In this document: in pieces, positions 51,301 through 60,834 of the stretch | Numbering within the stretch: the stretch's first letter is position 1 | How the letters are laid out: every line of letters starts with the position of its first letter | Assembly (NCBI GenBank): GCA_018697195.1 | Contig: CM031879.1 | Span: forward strand, 40,079,715-40,143,714 | Length of the DNA: 64,000 nt | Source: Certhia americana | Lineage: Eukaryota; Chordata; Aves; Passeriformes; Certhiidae | Reading direction: 5' to 3' | Notes under the pieces: model-generated | Told to the model about the DNA's origin: nothing | Seen by the model: the letters and a program-made list of their open reading frames with translations, nothing else | The model's database searches: none | Program-made: the position numbers and the translations under genes

Positions 51301-53538
51301 CCTCTTAGAAATGGATGAGGGAAAAAACCCAACTTGTAATGGTGGAGTTTTCCACTAATAAGAGGGCTGCATTCCACACTATGACTGTACTTCAGTAATA
51401 TGTAACCAATACAAGCCCCAAATTTTTATTCAAAACAAAAAACTGGAAATATAGCTGCACAAAAAGCTCTGTAATCTGATGTTATCTCCACAAGGGGTGT
51501 CTCATCCATACGTGTTGAGCTCTATCAACAGATATCAGTGTCCTTACCAACCTCCTCCTCCCATCACACACACACACACACACACCTACACACACACTTT
51601 TTGATTTCTGTTAAATTATTACCTGCATACTAACCATTTGAACTACTAGAGAGATTTAATCTATCTGAAATTCAACTTAAGTAACCTTTTTATTCCATGG
51701 ATCTCAACAACCTAAATGGGATTTCATATTTTATATCACTAATAGGTATGAAGATTCATAATATGACACCTAAATAATTCATGGGGAAATCTTATTCAAA
51801 TACCTTTCTTTCCCTTAAGTTTGCTGGGATAGCAGATCATACCTGATTGAATCACCATGGTGCATTTCTTGACCTTACTATATATTACATAAGCACTGGA
51901 AGGACATTTTTGTCTATTTCATTACTCTAATAATGTTAAGAAAATATTTTTACTCACTGTTACTAGGTGGCAAATAAAGTCCATTTATATTACGGGGTTT
52001 TCTGTGAAAGAAGTCACAGCTTATCCTCCTACAGCCTACAGGTTCTGTCTCCCAGAAACAGGAGAACTTGCTGTAGTTTTGCTGCAGAAGAAAACAGTTT
52101 TCAGGTGTTGTAAATATAATAATCAAAATGAAATAAATGCGTTAGTTCATGCTGTGTAGACATAAGATGGAATACATGATAGTTCACACTGCTATAAACA
52201 CATGACCAAGATTTTGTGGGACCACATTCCTATAGTTTACAGCATTTCAAATTATCTTTTATGACTTTTATCATAAGCTCTAGATAGTTCTAAAGTTATT
52301 GAGTTAGGTCAATGGTGTTTGGTGATGTAAAATTGTTTCTAGATTAGAATAGAGGTAAGACAGTTTACTTAGTTTACTGCAGACTTTCCATGAGCTGCCG
52401 TGAAGGAAAAACAAAATCTCTTAAGTCATTTAACTGACATGTGGCTGAGCTTACTTTTCTATACAATGGAAAAGTAAGATCAATCTCCAACGAAATGTGC
52501 TGTACAAGTGCAAATCTTGAGCTAGTACTGTCTTACTATTAAAGGACATGAATCTATGGGAAAACATGGGGTAAGAAACAAAACCCAAAAAATTCCCAAC
52601 AAAAACTGAAAAAATTTGGGACGATGTTGGCTCTGCTGCTATTAACATTGCTCTCAACATCTTTCAGCTTCAGCTGTTTTTAAGGATGGCAAACAAAAAC
52701 CTAATGCGAATAATAGATTGTCTACATGGATTTGTTTAATTATTGTTTCCTTACTCATACATATGCTCATACTGTTTCTGTCCCTATATTGATCAATGTG
52801 GCAACAGCTTAAAAAGTCTGCGCAATATTGCAGAGATAGTACTTTAACAACAGAAGTTCCTGTTACTCATACATAAAATTATGGTTCTGTATCTCTGTCA
52901 CATCAGAGTTTGTAGTTTTTAGCCTCATCTCTGATGATGCAATTCACTTATAGCCTGAAGTATCTTTCTCAAACATATGATAAACCTGTAATTCCAAAGA
53001 GGCAAGTGCTCATGAGCTTTACCCTGAATATGTAAACTCAGGTTTACATCCCAGGTGTGAATGGCATCCCACCTGAGAACTGTAAATGCCAGGTTGGGGG
53101 TTATTTCGGAATGAATTTCTGACTAATTTTTAAAATGAAAACAAGGCCATACTTGAAGATATTGGAATATTTGGAAGCAGGTTTCTCCCAGATACAGACA
53201 TTAACAGCTATGTCTACGAGCAACATCCCCAAAAACTTTTGTAGTCAATACAGCTGGGCCATCCCCTGAGACACAAAGCCCATCTCCCAGGCATTAACAC
53301 TTAATTCCCTGACCCTTAAAAATGGATGGAATAACCAAAAGCCGTAAACCCATCCCTGGATTTTTACCACGTGGAATGTAAGTACTTCTTTGAATTAGAG
53401 CTACCAGCAGTCAGGCAAATCATCTTATCCTGAAAGCAGTTTTCTTCCAAATACCACACCTCCAGATGAAATAAAACTCAGTGGATAGTGTAGCTAAACC
53501 AAAAAATTGTAGAATGAAGCATGTGGTACCTTCTCCAT
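42284..53538 (-). CDS. C12orf50: C12orf50 orthologue, CCCH-type zinc-finger protein (12 coding exons)
   Basis: Joined exons, 5' to 3' on the minus strand: 53530-53538, 51958-52081, 49706-49876, 49105-49182, 48886-48999, 47481-47600, 46158-46265, 45551-45658, 45128-45325, 43595-43684, 42951-43042, 42284-42346. They total 1275 bases (424 residues plus stop). All junction phases agree, and the length is close to the roughly 414-residue human protein. Residues 11-29 form a C-x8-C-x4-C-x3-H finger with the flanking CFWETEPVGC and NGLYLPPSN seen in ZC3H11A relatives. Residues 86-100 are all Asp or Glu. The block ERAIRDICYKSGEYY (117-131) is strongly conserved with human, as is RSAYVVYRTVT near residue 325. 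By family analogy it may bind RNA, but the molecular role is not established. It is divergent from RLIG1 across a shared CpG island. The first (9-base) and last exons are the least certain. Confidence 0.92.
42951..43042 (-). CDS. C12orf50: C12orf50 exon 11
   Basis: Encodes residues 375-404, basic and Ser/Pro-rich, ending FKITTQ at phase 0. The acceptor is tcctacag and the donor CAG|GTAACT. Without splicing the frame continues 44 more codons to a stop. Confidence 0.8.
43595..43684 (-). CDS. C12orf50: C12orf50 exon 10
   Basis: Encodes residues 345-373 (VSESYGQKGSK through QTENY). The acceptor is the tandem ccagcag, so the exon may start at 43684 or 43681. The donor is GTAATA. Phase agrees with exons 9 and 11. 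Confidence 0.82.
45128..45325 (-). CDS. C12orf50: C12orf50 exon 9
   Basis: Encodes residues 279-343 with DETASSSSYGRE and RSAYVVYRTVTPK, both well conserved. The donor is GTGGGT. If the donor is skipped, the frame stays open for nine more codons and stops at 45099, giving a possible short isoform. Confidence 0.93.
45551..45658 (-). CDS. C12orf50: C12orf50 exon 8
   Basis: Encodes residues 243-277, a charged Lys/Glu/Asn-rich linker ending NTVTGK. The acceptor is ccctcag and the donor GTATTT. Identified by phase, position and splice sites. Confidence 0.85.
46158..46265 (-). CDS. C12orf50: C12orf50 exon 7
   Basis: Encodes residues 207-241, GGGSVMQRNTFVDGNRFEAL through KYSNVK. The acceptor is ttctacag and the donor GTACTT. 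It matches the corresponding human exon in position and phase. Confidence 0.9.
47046..47182 (-). mobile_element. TguSINE1-like SINE (tRNA-Ile head, CR1 tail)
   Basis: On the minus strand the element starts with GTTGGTTAGAGCCTGATG and CTAATAATGCCAAGG, then GGGTTTGGTCCCTGTATGGGCC. These are the D-arm, AAT-type anticodon loop and T-arm of a tRNA-Ile. It then runs into GAGTCCCTTCCAACTCAG and a degenerate CR1 ATTCTGTG end. The first bases of the tRNA head are missing. A tRNA-Ile-derived SINE with a CR1 tail is known from zebra finch. It lies in C12orf50 intron 6, in the same orientation as the gene. Confidence 0.8.
47481..47600 (-). CDS. C12orf50: C12orf50 exon 6
   Basis: Encodes residues 167-205, beginning DGNTIPTRFNN and ending KSFDNG, aligned with human DDLTVPTKF and FENGG. 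The acceptor is ctttccag and the donor GTAATA. Confidence 0.92.
48886..48999 (-). CDS. C12orf50: C12orf50 exon 5 with GC donor
   Basis: Encodes residues 129-165, starting EYYGIQNPYK and ending QNLQK. The intron that follows begins GCAAGT, not GT. Using GC keeps the frame with exon 6; the next GT downstream (GTATTT) would break it. Confidence 0.92.
49105..49182 (-). CDS. C12orf50: C12orf50 exon 4
   Basis: Encodes residues 103-127 with the conserved EEERAIRDICYKS. The donor is GTAAAT. The phase-1 split codon makes Gly128 with exon 5. Confidence 0.95.
49706..49876 (-). CDS. C12orf50: C12orf50 exon 3 (acidic tract)
   Basis: Encodes residues 46-101, ending in LSDEEDDEEDDEEDEEDN. The acidic run is made of near-repeated GAT/GAA/GAG codons. 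The acceptor is gtctgcag and the donor GTAAAC. VFVPIHPPLII corresponds to a similar His-Pro block in human. Confidence 0.93.
50812..51186 (-). other. orphan 124-codon open frame in C12orf50 intron 2
   Basis: An open frame rich in Cys and Ser, with no domain I recognise. On the minus strand an AATAAA lies at 50858-50863 inside its 3' part, followed by a U-rich tract (poly(T), 50831-50846), a layout that could serve as a poly(A) site. It could be an alternative terminal exon, an old repeat or chance. I do not call it a gene. Confidence 0.2.
51565..51597. repeat. (CA)n microsatellite
   Basis: About ten CA units, then ct, then more CA units, in C12orf50 intron 2. Likely polymorphic. Confidence 0.93.
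51958..52081 (-). CDS. C12orf50: C12orf50 exon 2 (zinc finger)
   Basis: Encodes residues 4-44, including Cys11, Cys20, Cys25 and His29 and the NGLYLPPSN tail. The acceptor is ttctgcag and the donor GTGAGTA. Strong match to the N terminus of human C12orf50. Confidence 0.95.
53530..53538 (-). CDS. C12orf50: C12orf50 coding exon 1 (start)
   Basis: Encodes Met-Glu-Lys, followed by a GTACCA donor at 53529. The human protein also starts with a short Met-Glu stretch before QN, so MEK-QNYSKF fits, and the phase is 0 on both sides. Nine bases alone are weak evidence. I chose this start by analogy. Confidence 0.6.
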
Positions 53539-53539
53539 G

Positions 53540-54397
53540 TGGTTGAACTGTTGAACTGAACGGAGAGCAGTTGTTAGCCAGCATGGAATGTTACATTTTA
53601 ACAGTTGCCAACTGCTCCTCCAGCTTGGGACACCAGCATGATGCTGCTACATGGCCAGTCCATGTTGAACATCTTCCTTTCTCTCTATTGCATCCAATTA
53701 AAATATAGAATATCAGATTGTCTCAAAGGGTCATCCATTCTGGTGCTTTTTTCAACGTGAAATAGAACAAACCAATTTAGTGATGCTTAAATAATACCAT
53801 ACTTCTTGCTGATGCAACTGCGGTCTTATAAACAAATCTCTGATACCACAATGACACCATACCACAATGACACCACAGCCTGCTGGGCAACAACAGTCAG
53901 AGGGAGGAGCGGGAATATGTGAGAGAGAAAGAACCCTCAGACACCAAGGTCAGGGAAGAAGAAGGGGGAGAAGGTGCTCCAGACGCCGGGGCAGAGAGTG
54001 TCTCCTGCAGCCCGTGGTGAAGGCCATGCTGAGGCAGCTGTGCCCCTGCAGCCCTCGGAGACCCACGGTGCAGCAGAGATGGACTCGCAGCCTGTGCAGG
54101 GCCCCGCGCCAGGGCAGGGGGTTCACCCAAAGGAGGCTGTGACCCCATGAGAAGCCTGCCCTGGCGCAGGTTCCTGGCAGGACGTAGAGACCCAGGAGTC
54201 TATAGGAGTCTCCTGTCGCAGGAGCTGGCGCTGTGGAAGGCGCAGCAGCCCGCAGCCCAGCCGAGCGGAGCCGCCTCATGGCCGGGCCTGCTGTGGAGCG
54301 GGAGGCGGCCCCGCCCCGCCAGGCGGACTCCATTTCCCATGGCGCAGCGCGGGCCGACCGGCGCAGGCGCGGTGGCGGCGGGCGGGCGGCCGGGGCC
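53540..54397. promoter_or_regulatory. shared divergent promoter region of C12orf50 and RLIG1
   Basis: About 860 bases separate the two start codons, which point away from each other. CpG density rises sharply from about 53.96 kb and stays high to about 54.68 kb, past RLIG1 exon 1. No TATA box is obvious, as is common for CpG-island promoters. Several open frames within it are by-products of GC-rich sequence. The human genes have the same head-to-head arrangement. Confidence 0.75.
54327..54345 (+). promoter_or_regulatory. candidate ZNF143/THAP11-type site
   Basis: Reads ACTCCATTTCCCATGGCGC, close to the ACTACAWYTCCCANNATGC element of many CpG-island promoters. It lies about 55 bases upstream of the RLIG1 start codon. 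Motif match by eye only. Confidence 0.45.
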
Positions 54398-54487
54398 ATG
54401 AGGCGGCGGGGCGCGGTGCAGCGCAAGGTGCCGTGTCTGTTCGTCACGGAGGTGAAGGACGAGCCCTCGGCCAAGCGGGAGCGACAG
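54398..54487 (+). CDS. RLIG1: RLIG1 exon 1
   Basis: Residues 1-30, [15 protein letters not shown] through KRERQ. Donor GTAGCT, phase 0. Inside the CpG island. Confidence 0.95.
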
Positions 54488-57400
54488 GTAGCTGGGGCAG
54501 CAGCGGGATGGGAGCGTGGGGGTAGGCAGGTGGGGCTGGGCCTGTACCCGAGCCCGGGGGAAGTCGCTGGGCCGCGGCTTGCAAGAGCACGGACCGTATC
54601 GGCGCCGCGGCCGCAGCCGAGTGGCGATAAGGCCGGCTGTGGATTTGAGGGAACCTCACGGAGAGGTTTGCATAGGGCTCTCCCGCTGAAATGTAGGGGA
54701 GAAGGGCCCTGTCAGCTCAGCCCTACAATTCCCGTGACAGGTGCATACAGGTGTTCACCGTGATGCTGTGTTTGCTTTTCCTAAGTGAAGGTCATTGCAG
54801 TGTGACCGCACGGGGAGCCTGTGTGAAACCATCCTGACATTCCCACCTGTGAGCCTCGCAGGAAGAAAAGCGAGCTTATATATCTTTTTTGTTTGTTTGT
54901 TGTTTGGGTTGGTTTTGGTTGTGGTTTTGTTTTGTTTTTTTTTTTTTTTTTTTTGAGGGGTTGGTTCTTTTGTGTGTGGGTTTTTTTAATTTTTTTCTTT
55001 GTTGTTGTTTTCTTTTTGGAATATCGGGTTTATGACAGAAGAAAATTGATGCTGTGAGATGTGGACAGATTGAGGTGTCACTCGCCTCTCTAGCTGCAAA
55101 GCTCCTGCTTGTGTTCCCTGATTTTAGCAGCAGCTGCTTAGTGAACCTGAATGCAGCTCTGGGTGACCTTCTCCCATTGGTGATTGGCTTTTGGATGAAA
55201 GAGCCCAAATGGCTACCAAAACGACTGTAGGCATTTGTTCAACCCAGAGTTAAACCATCTCAATAATGGTAATGTAAGGGTACCCCTCTACGCTGGGGAT
55301 TTTTCACACATAAAAAGCTAACAGGGTAATAGGTCTGGAACTGGCACATGCTCTTTTTGTTTGGTTGGTTTTGCTTTGGGGTTTTTTTGTATTTTTTTGT
55401 GGTTGCTTTGATTTGGTTTTTGTTTTGTTTTTTAAAGTCCAGGCAAGGATAAAATGTGGTTATGACTGATAGGGAAGAAAGGGGGTGGTAGTAATGGTAA
55501 ACCCAATAGGAATGTTTTCTCAGTACCCTGAAATTTTTAATGTAATCTTCATATATGCTGTTTGTTATGGTTACACATCTTATAACTATAATATGAAACA
55601 GTCATGTCATGTAACACAGGTTCTCCTTTTATGAATTCCACATTCTGTTTCAAGACTTCTACATGACAAGGACTTACTTTGTGTTTGGCTATCAGGAAGA
55701 GTCCAGATTAAAAGACAAAGTTGACTGAGGGGAGAGAAGAGGGAGGTATGATGATTATAGAGAAAGAGATTTGAATCCAAACACAACTGATTGCATGTTT
55801 GCAGTGAAACTGTTAGAGAAACTGTACAGAAGTTCTAGAAATTTGTGCTAGTTGGCTGTTTTTTTAGGATCCACAGACCATGCACTTCTTTACTCTTTTG
55901 AAGCACAGAAGTGTTAAGCTAAGTGTTTGATCCCAGGAGGCTTTGGCCACCTTCCAAAAGCACACCTGCTCTGTGTTTTGCACTAACGTGGCGCTGTTGA
56001 CTTTCATCTCCAGACTGAAAGCTGGGGAAAGCGAGTCGTGAGGAATTTCTATTGCCACCCTAATGCAGGATTCTCAAAATGCTGCAGTGTTGGACTGGAA
56101 CTCTTTCAGTTTGTATGCCCTGTTTAATGCAGAGAGCAAAGTCATCTCTAAATTATAATCAAGAATGGGAAAGAGGGAGAGACTACAAACAGATTGTCCT
56201 GGTTCGTCTGTCTTAGAGTATTAAAAATTAACAAGTTTTGAAGACACTACTAGAAATCAGCACTATAATGTGTAATACTTAAAGAGCTGGATTTATAGAG
56301 GCCAGCTGTAAGGAGCAAGGATCTGTCTGACAGCAAGGCAGTAACATAGCCACTTGTCTTCTTTTCAGCCATTTAAAGTTTTGGCAACTGATGCTCTAAC
56401 TGGAAAGGCGTTAGAGGCAGATGTACACAATGCAGTCCCTACTGAAAAGGTGGATGGAACCTGCTGTTATGTAACAACCTATAAAGGTAATGAGGAAGAT
56501 CCATTTGCAGATTTCTCATGTAGACTGGAACTCCTTTGACTTAGTTTTCACTTTTTTTGTAGGATTTAGTTACAGCTGGTGTGAATTCAAGTGTCATTAA
56601 GCATCTTCACCAGAATGTAATAGTTATTGTAGACTTAGAAGGTGTTTCTGAAGTTACTCTAGCATTTACTCTCTAAAATACATGAAGTATGATTTAAGTG
56701 AATATGAACATCCAGGAACTGTTCCAGATTTTAAGCTTCCTATTAGTAAGTCTTCCATGTAAACTGAGTCATGTATAATAGAATGTCTAATTTCCTTGGG
56801 GAAGATTTTTGGAAGTACAAAGATTGGGAGGAAATGAGAAGACTGTGGTTCACTGACTCACTGGGACTCATGCCTTCACGTGCAGTTTTAAGGAAACTCT
56901 GTATTACGCTGGGCAGGACTGTACTTAGACTCTAAAACAGATTTGGAAATTCACTTAGTGTACTTTGAATTTAAATAGATGATGGCTTTGCTTATAAAAT
57001 CTCTAGTGGCAAATAGGAATTCCTATCTTGCCTGTTAATGTAGTTGATTTCAGTACTCTGCAGGGTATGGTTACCTCAGTAAAGTGCTGGTTTTGTCTTT
57101 GGAAACTCCTAGGACAACCCTACCTATGGGCCAGGTTGGATCGAAAACCCTCCAAACAAGGTGAAAAAAGGTTTAAACGATTCTTGTATTCATTGGAAGA
57201 TTGCAAAGGTTAGTGAAGATTTCTCTCCTTCTTTTTGACAATGTCAGTTACCCAGTTAGAAAAACAGCTAGGCTAACACAGGAAGTAATCAGTTTTCCTG
57301 CTCCAATTTTACATTGAAGAGCTTTAAACTGAAATAGGTAGCTAATTTTTTCATTTTAATTTTTGAACCTTTAAACTTCTTAAAGGCTAAATACATCTTT

Positions 57401-60061
57401 TAACTACCCTAACTGTGGACCACTTGAGTGTGACAGATGTTGGTGTTTGTACAAAGTAACTGGGACTGCTGTCTGTAAAACAAGGTTTAGATCAATGGAA
57501 TTTTGATAATTCCATTGCAAGACGGCTAAAGCAAAGTTGGTTAACAGTTTGCCAGAAACAAAGTGTTGCAATTTTATGTTTAGAATTTGTTTGGAATATT
57601 GAAGAGGATTTCAAGCCTGTTCCAGATACGTGGATTCCAGCAAAGGACATAGAGTTCTCTAACGGCAATCCTTTGCCTGATGAAAATGGACATATGCCAG
57701 GTACCTATGATGCAGCACAGGTAAAACTGGGGAAAGGTGTGTGTGAATTTCTGAATTGAATTAGAATTAGTTCCAGAGTTAAAAATAGTAGGTAATATAT
57801 TCAGAAAAAATAAAATTGGAATGTCATTCATTCACTATCCAGAAAGGCTTTGTTCTTCTGACACATGAAAATAATTGCAGTTTGCTGCACAAACTTCCAG
57901 GCCTTCAGCTGAAGGCATAATTGTCACATTTGCATTTTGCTGAGATACAACAGTTTTTACTCTTTCTGTTTGTAGTTAACTGTAGGGTTTTTTAAAAGCA
58001 TGTAACAGCTTCTAGTATGCATTTAGTAACTTCATGTATTCACTTTGGTAAAATGTAGTGTTTTCTCACAGGTTGGGTGCCTGTGGAGAAGAACAGTAAG
58101 CAGTATTGCTGGCACTCATCAGTTGTAAATTATGAGGCTGGAATAGCACTGGTATTGAAACACCATGCTGACCCAGGGCTTCTGGAAATCAGTCCCGTGC
58201 CATTATCAGAAATTTTGGAACAAACATTGGAGCTTATTGGGACTAATATCAATGCAAATCCATATGGTAAGTTTATATTGTCTTTTCTTAAATACTTATT
58301 TTTGTAGTGGTATTTTTGAGTGAAAGCAGTGCATTTTCTTTGTATAAGTTTTTTTTAAGTTTTTTAAAAGTTTTCCAGTAGCAAAGGGCTGGCTGAAGGA
58401 ACTCTTACCCAAAAATACTCACCTTAATAAGTTGAGATGTCATGGTTCTAGTTATGTCTGTTAAATCTCACTTTCTATAAAATGTATTGCTTTGGTCTTT
58501 CAAAAAATATTTTGACTGTAAAAAACGTTGTAAGTGTTACATTAAAATACTAGTAAAATTGTTTGTTTCTTGGAGCCTTCACTTTTTTTACATGCTCTTT
58601 TGATGAATTGAAGTAGCAAACTTTATTCAAGCATGTTTTGGAGCCCCTAAAGTTAGTCACAAGTTGCAATTTTTAAATTATGAAAGAGGAATTTTTTTAA
58701 GGAAATGTAATTTAGGCTAAATTTCGGTTGTGGCAGCTTCCTTTAAAGGCTTTATAAAAAGGAACTAATTACATATCAGCACAAGTGAGTTCTGAATTCT
58801 GTGTGAATTCTGAATATCCTATTAGGATAACAGAAAAGGACCAATAGGAAAAATAGTCCTACCTGGTCCTAAGCGTTTCCTTAGTATGTACAAGAATTGG
58901 AACAAAAAGTTCTAATGGCTGTGTTCTTAAATGAAGATTATGTTAATGTGAAAAGGCAATGCAGTTGTTAACAGCCCAGTTTTAAGTTTTCATGAGAAGA
59001 CTTGTGGTACTTAAAAATGTAATTAACTCTTCTGTTAAAGACAGGATAATGTATCTAATAGAAGTTTACAGAGTGCTGTTAAGATGTCTGCAATAACAAA
59101 AGCAAGGAAATACAGTAACTAGGAGGAAGGTTTCTTTAATCATAGGATTAGGAAGCAAGAAGCACCCTGTACATCTTCTGGTCCCACATGGAGCGTTTGA
59201 AATAAAGAATCCACCTGCTTTGAAGCAAAATGACATACTGTCTTGGTTTGAAAGCTGCACAGAGGGTAAAGTTGAAGGAATTGTGTGGCACTGCCATGAT
59301 GGGTGTTTAATCAAGGTAAGTATGTGGATGGACATGTGGAAAACACTGTAATAAATTGTCAAGTACTGCATTCATTTTTTGTCTATTTTTCCAAATTCTT
59401 TAACAGTGAATGTTCTCCAACAAATGAGATGAAAGTAGAATTAGTAAAGCTACTGAATCACTACAATGATAACGTAACGTTGAACTTTTTCATTCCCAAT
59501 ATGCTAATAAAGTCTTAAGAACATATTTTCTTGCTTCTCTGTACAGAAATCATTAGTTTTAAAGCCTAATTCTTGTATTTAAAAATCAAGTTCTTGTAAT
59601 GTTGACTAATAGAACAAGTGTTATTAATAAGAATGTGATTTTTGATTAATTAGCAGGTTTGTATTATTTCTGAAACTCTGGAGGACACCTTGATTCTGGC
59701 TTGCCTTTTGCATTTTGTTGTTGTTCATGTTACAGAGACAACTTATTAATGGTTTTAAGTGCTCTGATGCAGAGATCCTAGAATCCACGAACACCCACAC
59801 ACTTCCCAAGCTGGGAATTGTTGCACTACTTTATCAAAACGGATGAACTGATCTTTTTTCCTTTTTTTCTAGCTCCATCGCCATCATCTTGGTTTACCTT
59901 GGCCACTTGCAGAGACATACCTGAATTCTCAGCCTGTTGTAATTTCTTTTAATAGAACTAAATATGACTATGACTTTGAACCAAAGAGTTTGTTTCACTG
60001 TTTTTCAATGTTGGATGGACAAAGATTTGACAGACTCAAAGATATCAAGTTTGATGCTTGA
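54398..60061 (+). CDS. RLIG1: RLIG1 (C12orf29) 5'-3' RNA ligase, 7 coding exons
   Basis: Joined exons: 54398-54487, 56369-56486, 57113-57208, 57584-57700, 58072-58266, 59146-59315, 59873-60061. They total 975 bases, or 324 residues plus stop; the human protein has 325. All introns are GT-AG and all phases agree. The protein is the vertebrate ATP-dependent RNA ligase, which joins 5'-phosphate and 3'-hydroxyl RNA ends through a lysine-AMP intermediate. Lys57 in EKVDGT (56-61) is nucleotidyl-transferase motif [10 protein letters not shown] (74-82) follows. EGIVWH (249-254) fits motif IV and LIK (260-262) fits motif V. The whole protein is readily aligned with human C12orf29. The start ATG sits in gggccATGa, matches the human N terminus ([19 protein letters not shown]) and has no competing upstream candidate. 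The CpG-island promoter suggests broad expression. Nothing looks truncated or frameshifted. Confidence 0.97.
54886..55025. repeat. T/G-rich low-complexity tract in RLIG1 intron 1
   Basis: Runs of tttg, ggtt and T18-20. A similar shorter tract lies at about 55360-55435. No coding content. Confidence 0.85.
56369..56486 (+). CDS. RLIG1: RLIG1 exon 2 (catalytic lysine)
   Basis: Residues 31-69, starting [10 protein letters not shown] and carrying the [14 protein letters not shown] motif I block. Acceptor cttttcag, donor GTAATG, phase 1. Confidence 0.97.
57113..57208 (+). CDS. RLIG1: RLIG1 exon 3
   Basis: Residues 71-101 ([15 protein letters not shown] through LEDCK), with split codons at both ends. 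Acceptor ctcctag, donor GTTAGT. Confidence 0.96.
57584..57700 (+). CDS. RLIG1: RLIG1 exon 4
   Basis: Residues 103-140 ([20 protein letters not shown] through DENGHMP). Acceptor atgtttag, donor GTACCT. The IEEDF stretch may hold the motif III acidic residue. Confidence 0.96.
58072..58266 (+). CDS. RLIG1: RLIG1 exon 5
   Basis: Residues 142-205, [20 protein letters not shown] through GTNINANPY. Acceptor tctcacag, donor GTAAGT. One residue shorter than human near HHADPG. Confidence 0.97.
59146..59315 (+). CDS. RLIG1: RLIG1 exon 6 (motifs IV and V)
   Basis: Residues 207-262, [19 protein letters not shown] through [14 protein letters not shown]. Acceptor aatcatag, donor GTAAGT, ends at phase 0. 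Confidence 0.97.
59873..60061 (+). CDS. RLIG1: RLIG1 exon 7 (C terminus)
   Basis: Residues 263-324, [20 protein letters not shown] through RLKDIKFDA, then TGA. Acceptor ttttctag after a long pyrimidine tract. Confidence 0.97.
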   Translation, partial: LHRHHLGLPWPLAETYLNSQPVVISFNRTKYDYDFEPKSLFHCFSMLDGQRFDRLKDIKFDA

Positions 60062-60209
60062 ATTTTTTTTCTTTTAAGTTAATTGTTGTATGTCCTGCAT
60101 TCCTCTTACTTGTGTCTACCACAGAAGTCTTCATGAATACTCTTCTAGCTTAGGCAACAGGCCAGGTACTACTGTATCATTTTAAGTTTATCCTAAATGA
60201 CTAATTTCA

Positions 60210-60215
60210 AATAAA
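60210..60215 (+). terminator. RLIG1: RLIG1 proximal poly(A) signal
   Basis: AATAAA about 150 bases after the stop. A second AATAAA follows at 60267-60272. These are the likely main 3' ends. Confidence 0.6.
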
Positions 60216-60793
60216 AGATCTGAACACCAGAGCAGAGATCTAGCTTCCAACATGTTTATTTTATGAAATAAACCATGAACCCATTCCTGGAAACTGTTAG
60301 CATTAAGTGTAGGAAGTATGTTTTCTACTACTGGCTGGTCCTAAAAACTTTACTACTGAGTGCAGTCAACTGGAAAAGTTACATAGGTTGTGCTTCTGCA
60401 GCAGTAATTATTATGACACTATTGTATATGAGACTTAGCATCAAGAGTCTTAACAGTTAAAGGACGTATTTCAGGTGGGACCAGAATTAGTCCTAAAATT
60501 TGACAATTTTTTTAAAGTTGTAACAATTTCTTATGGGGGAAAACTTCCTGGTATCATTTAACTGTACATCTGCAGCATTTTGCTACTATTTAAAAGCCCA
60601 ATTAACCTATATCCTACAGACACATGCACTATTTTGTGACAGAAAGAGTAAATAATAGAAAATACACTAGTTTTATTTTGGAGAGCCAAAGAGTGGAGAG
60701 AGACATGACTTGGCTTAATAATTCCCATTTATAACTGTGTCTCAATTAGGAAACTTCATCAAAGGCATATTAAGTAAGATAAGGTATATAAAT

Positions 60794-60799
60794 AATAAA
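60794..60799 (+). terminator. RLIG1: RLIG1 distal poly(A) signal candidate
   Basis: AATAAA about 730 bases past the stop and about 30 bases before the opposing CEP290 signal. Usage is unknown. Confidence 0.35.
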
Positions 60800-60828
60800 G
60801 GTGAGACTGAATGATCGTTTGAGTTTGC

Positions 60829-60834
60829 TTTATT
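60829..60834 (-). terminator. CEP290: CEP290 poly(A) signal candidate
   Basis: AATAAA on the minus strand, about 540 bases past the CEP290 stop. The 3' UTR (about 60810-61370) includes a run of about 18 T on the sense strand, seen as A18 at 60960-60978 on the plus strand. Confidence 0.55.

Larger units (their letters stand above)
53960..54680. promoter_or_regulatory. CpG island
   Basis: The only extended GC- and CpG-rich block in the window. It covers RLIG1 exon 1 and the start of intron 1. It includes GC boxes (ggccccgccccgcc at 54307-54320). Confidence 0.88.

Noticed and set aside
53867..54763. Several long open frames on both strands in the CpG island
   Set aside because: GC-rich DNA has few stop codons. 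Only the frame starting at 54398 continues into the conserved RLIG1 exons.
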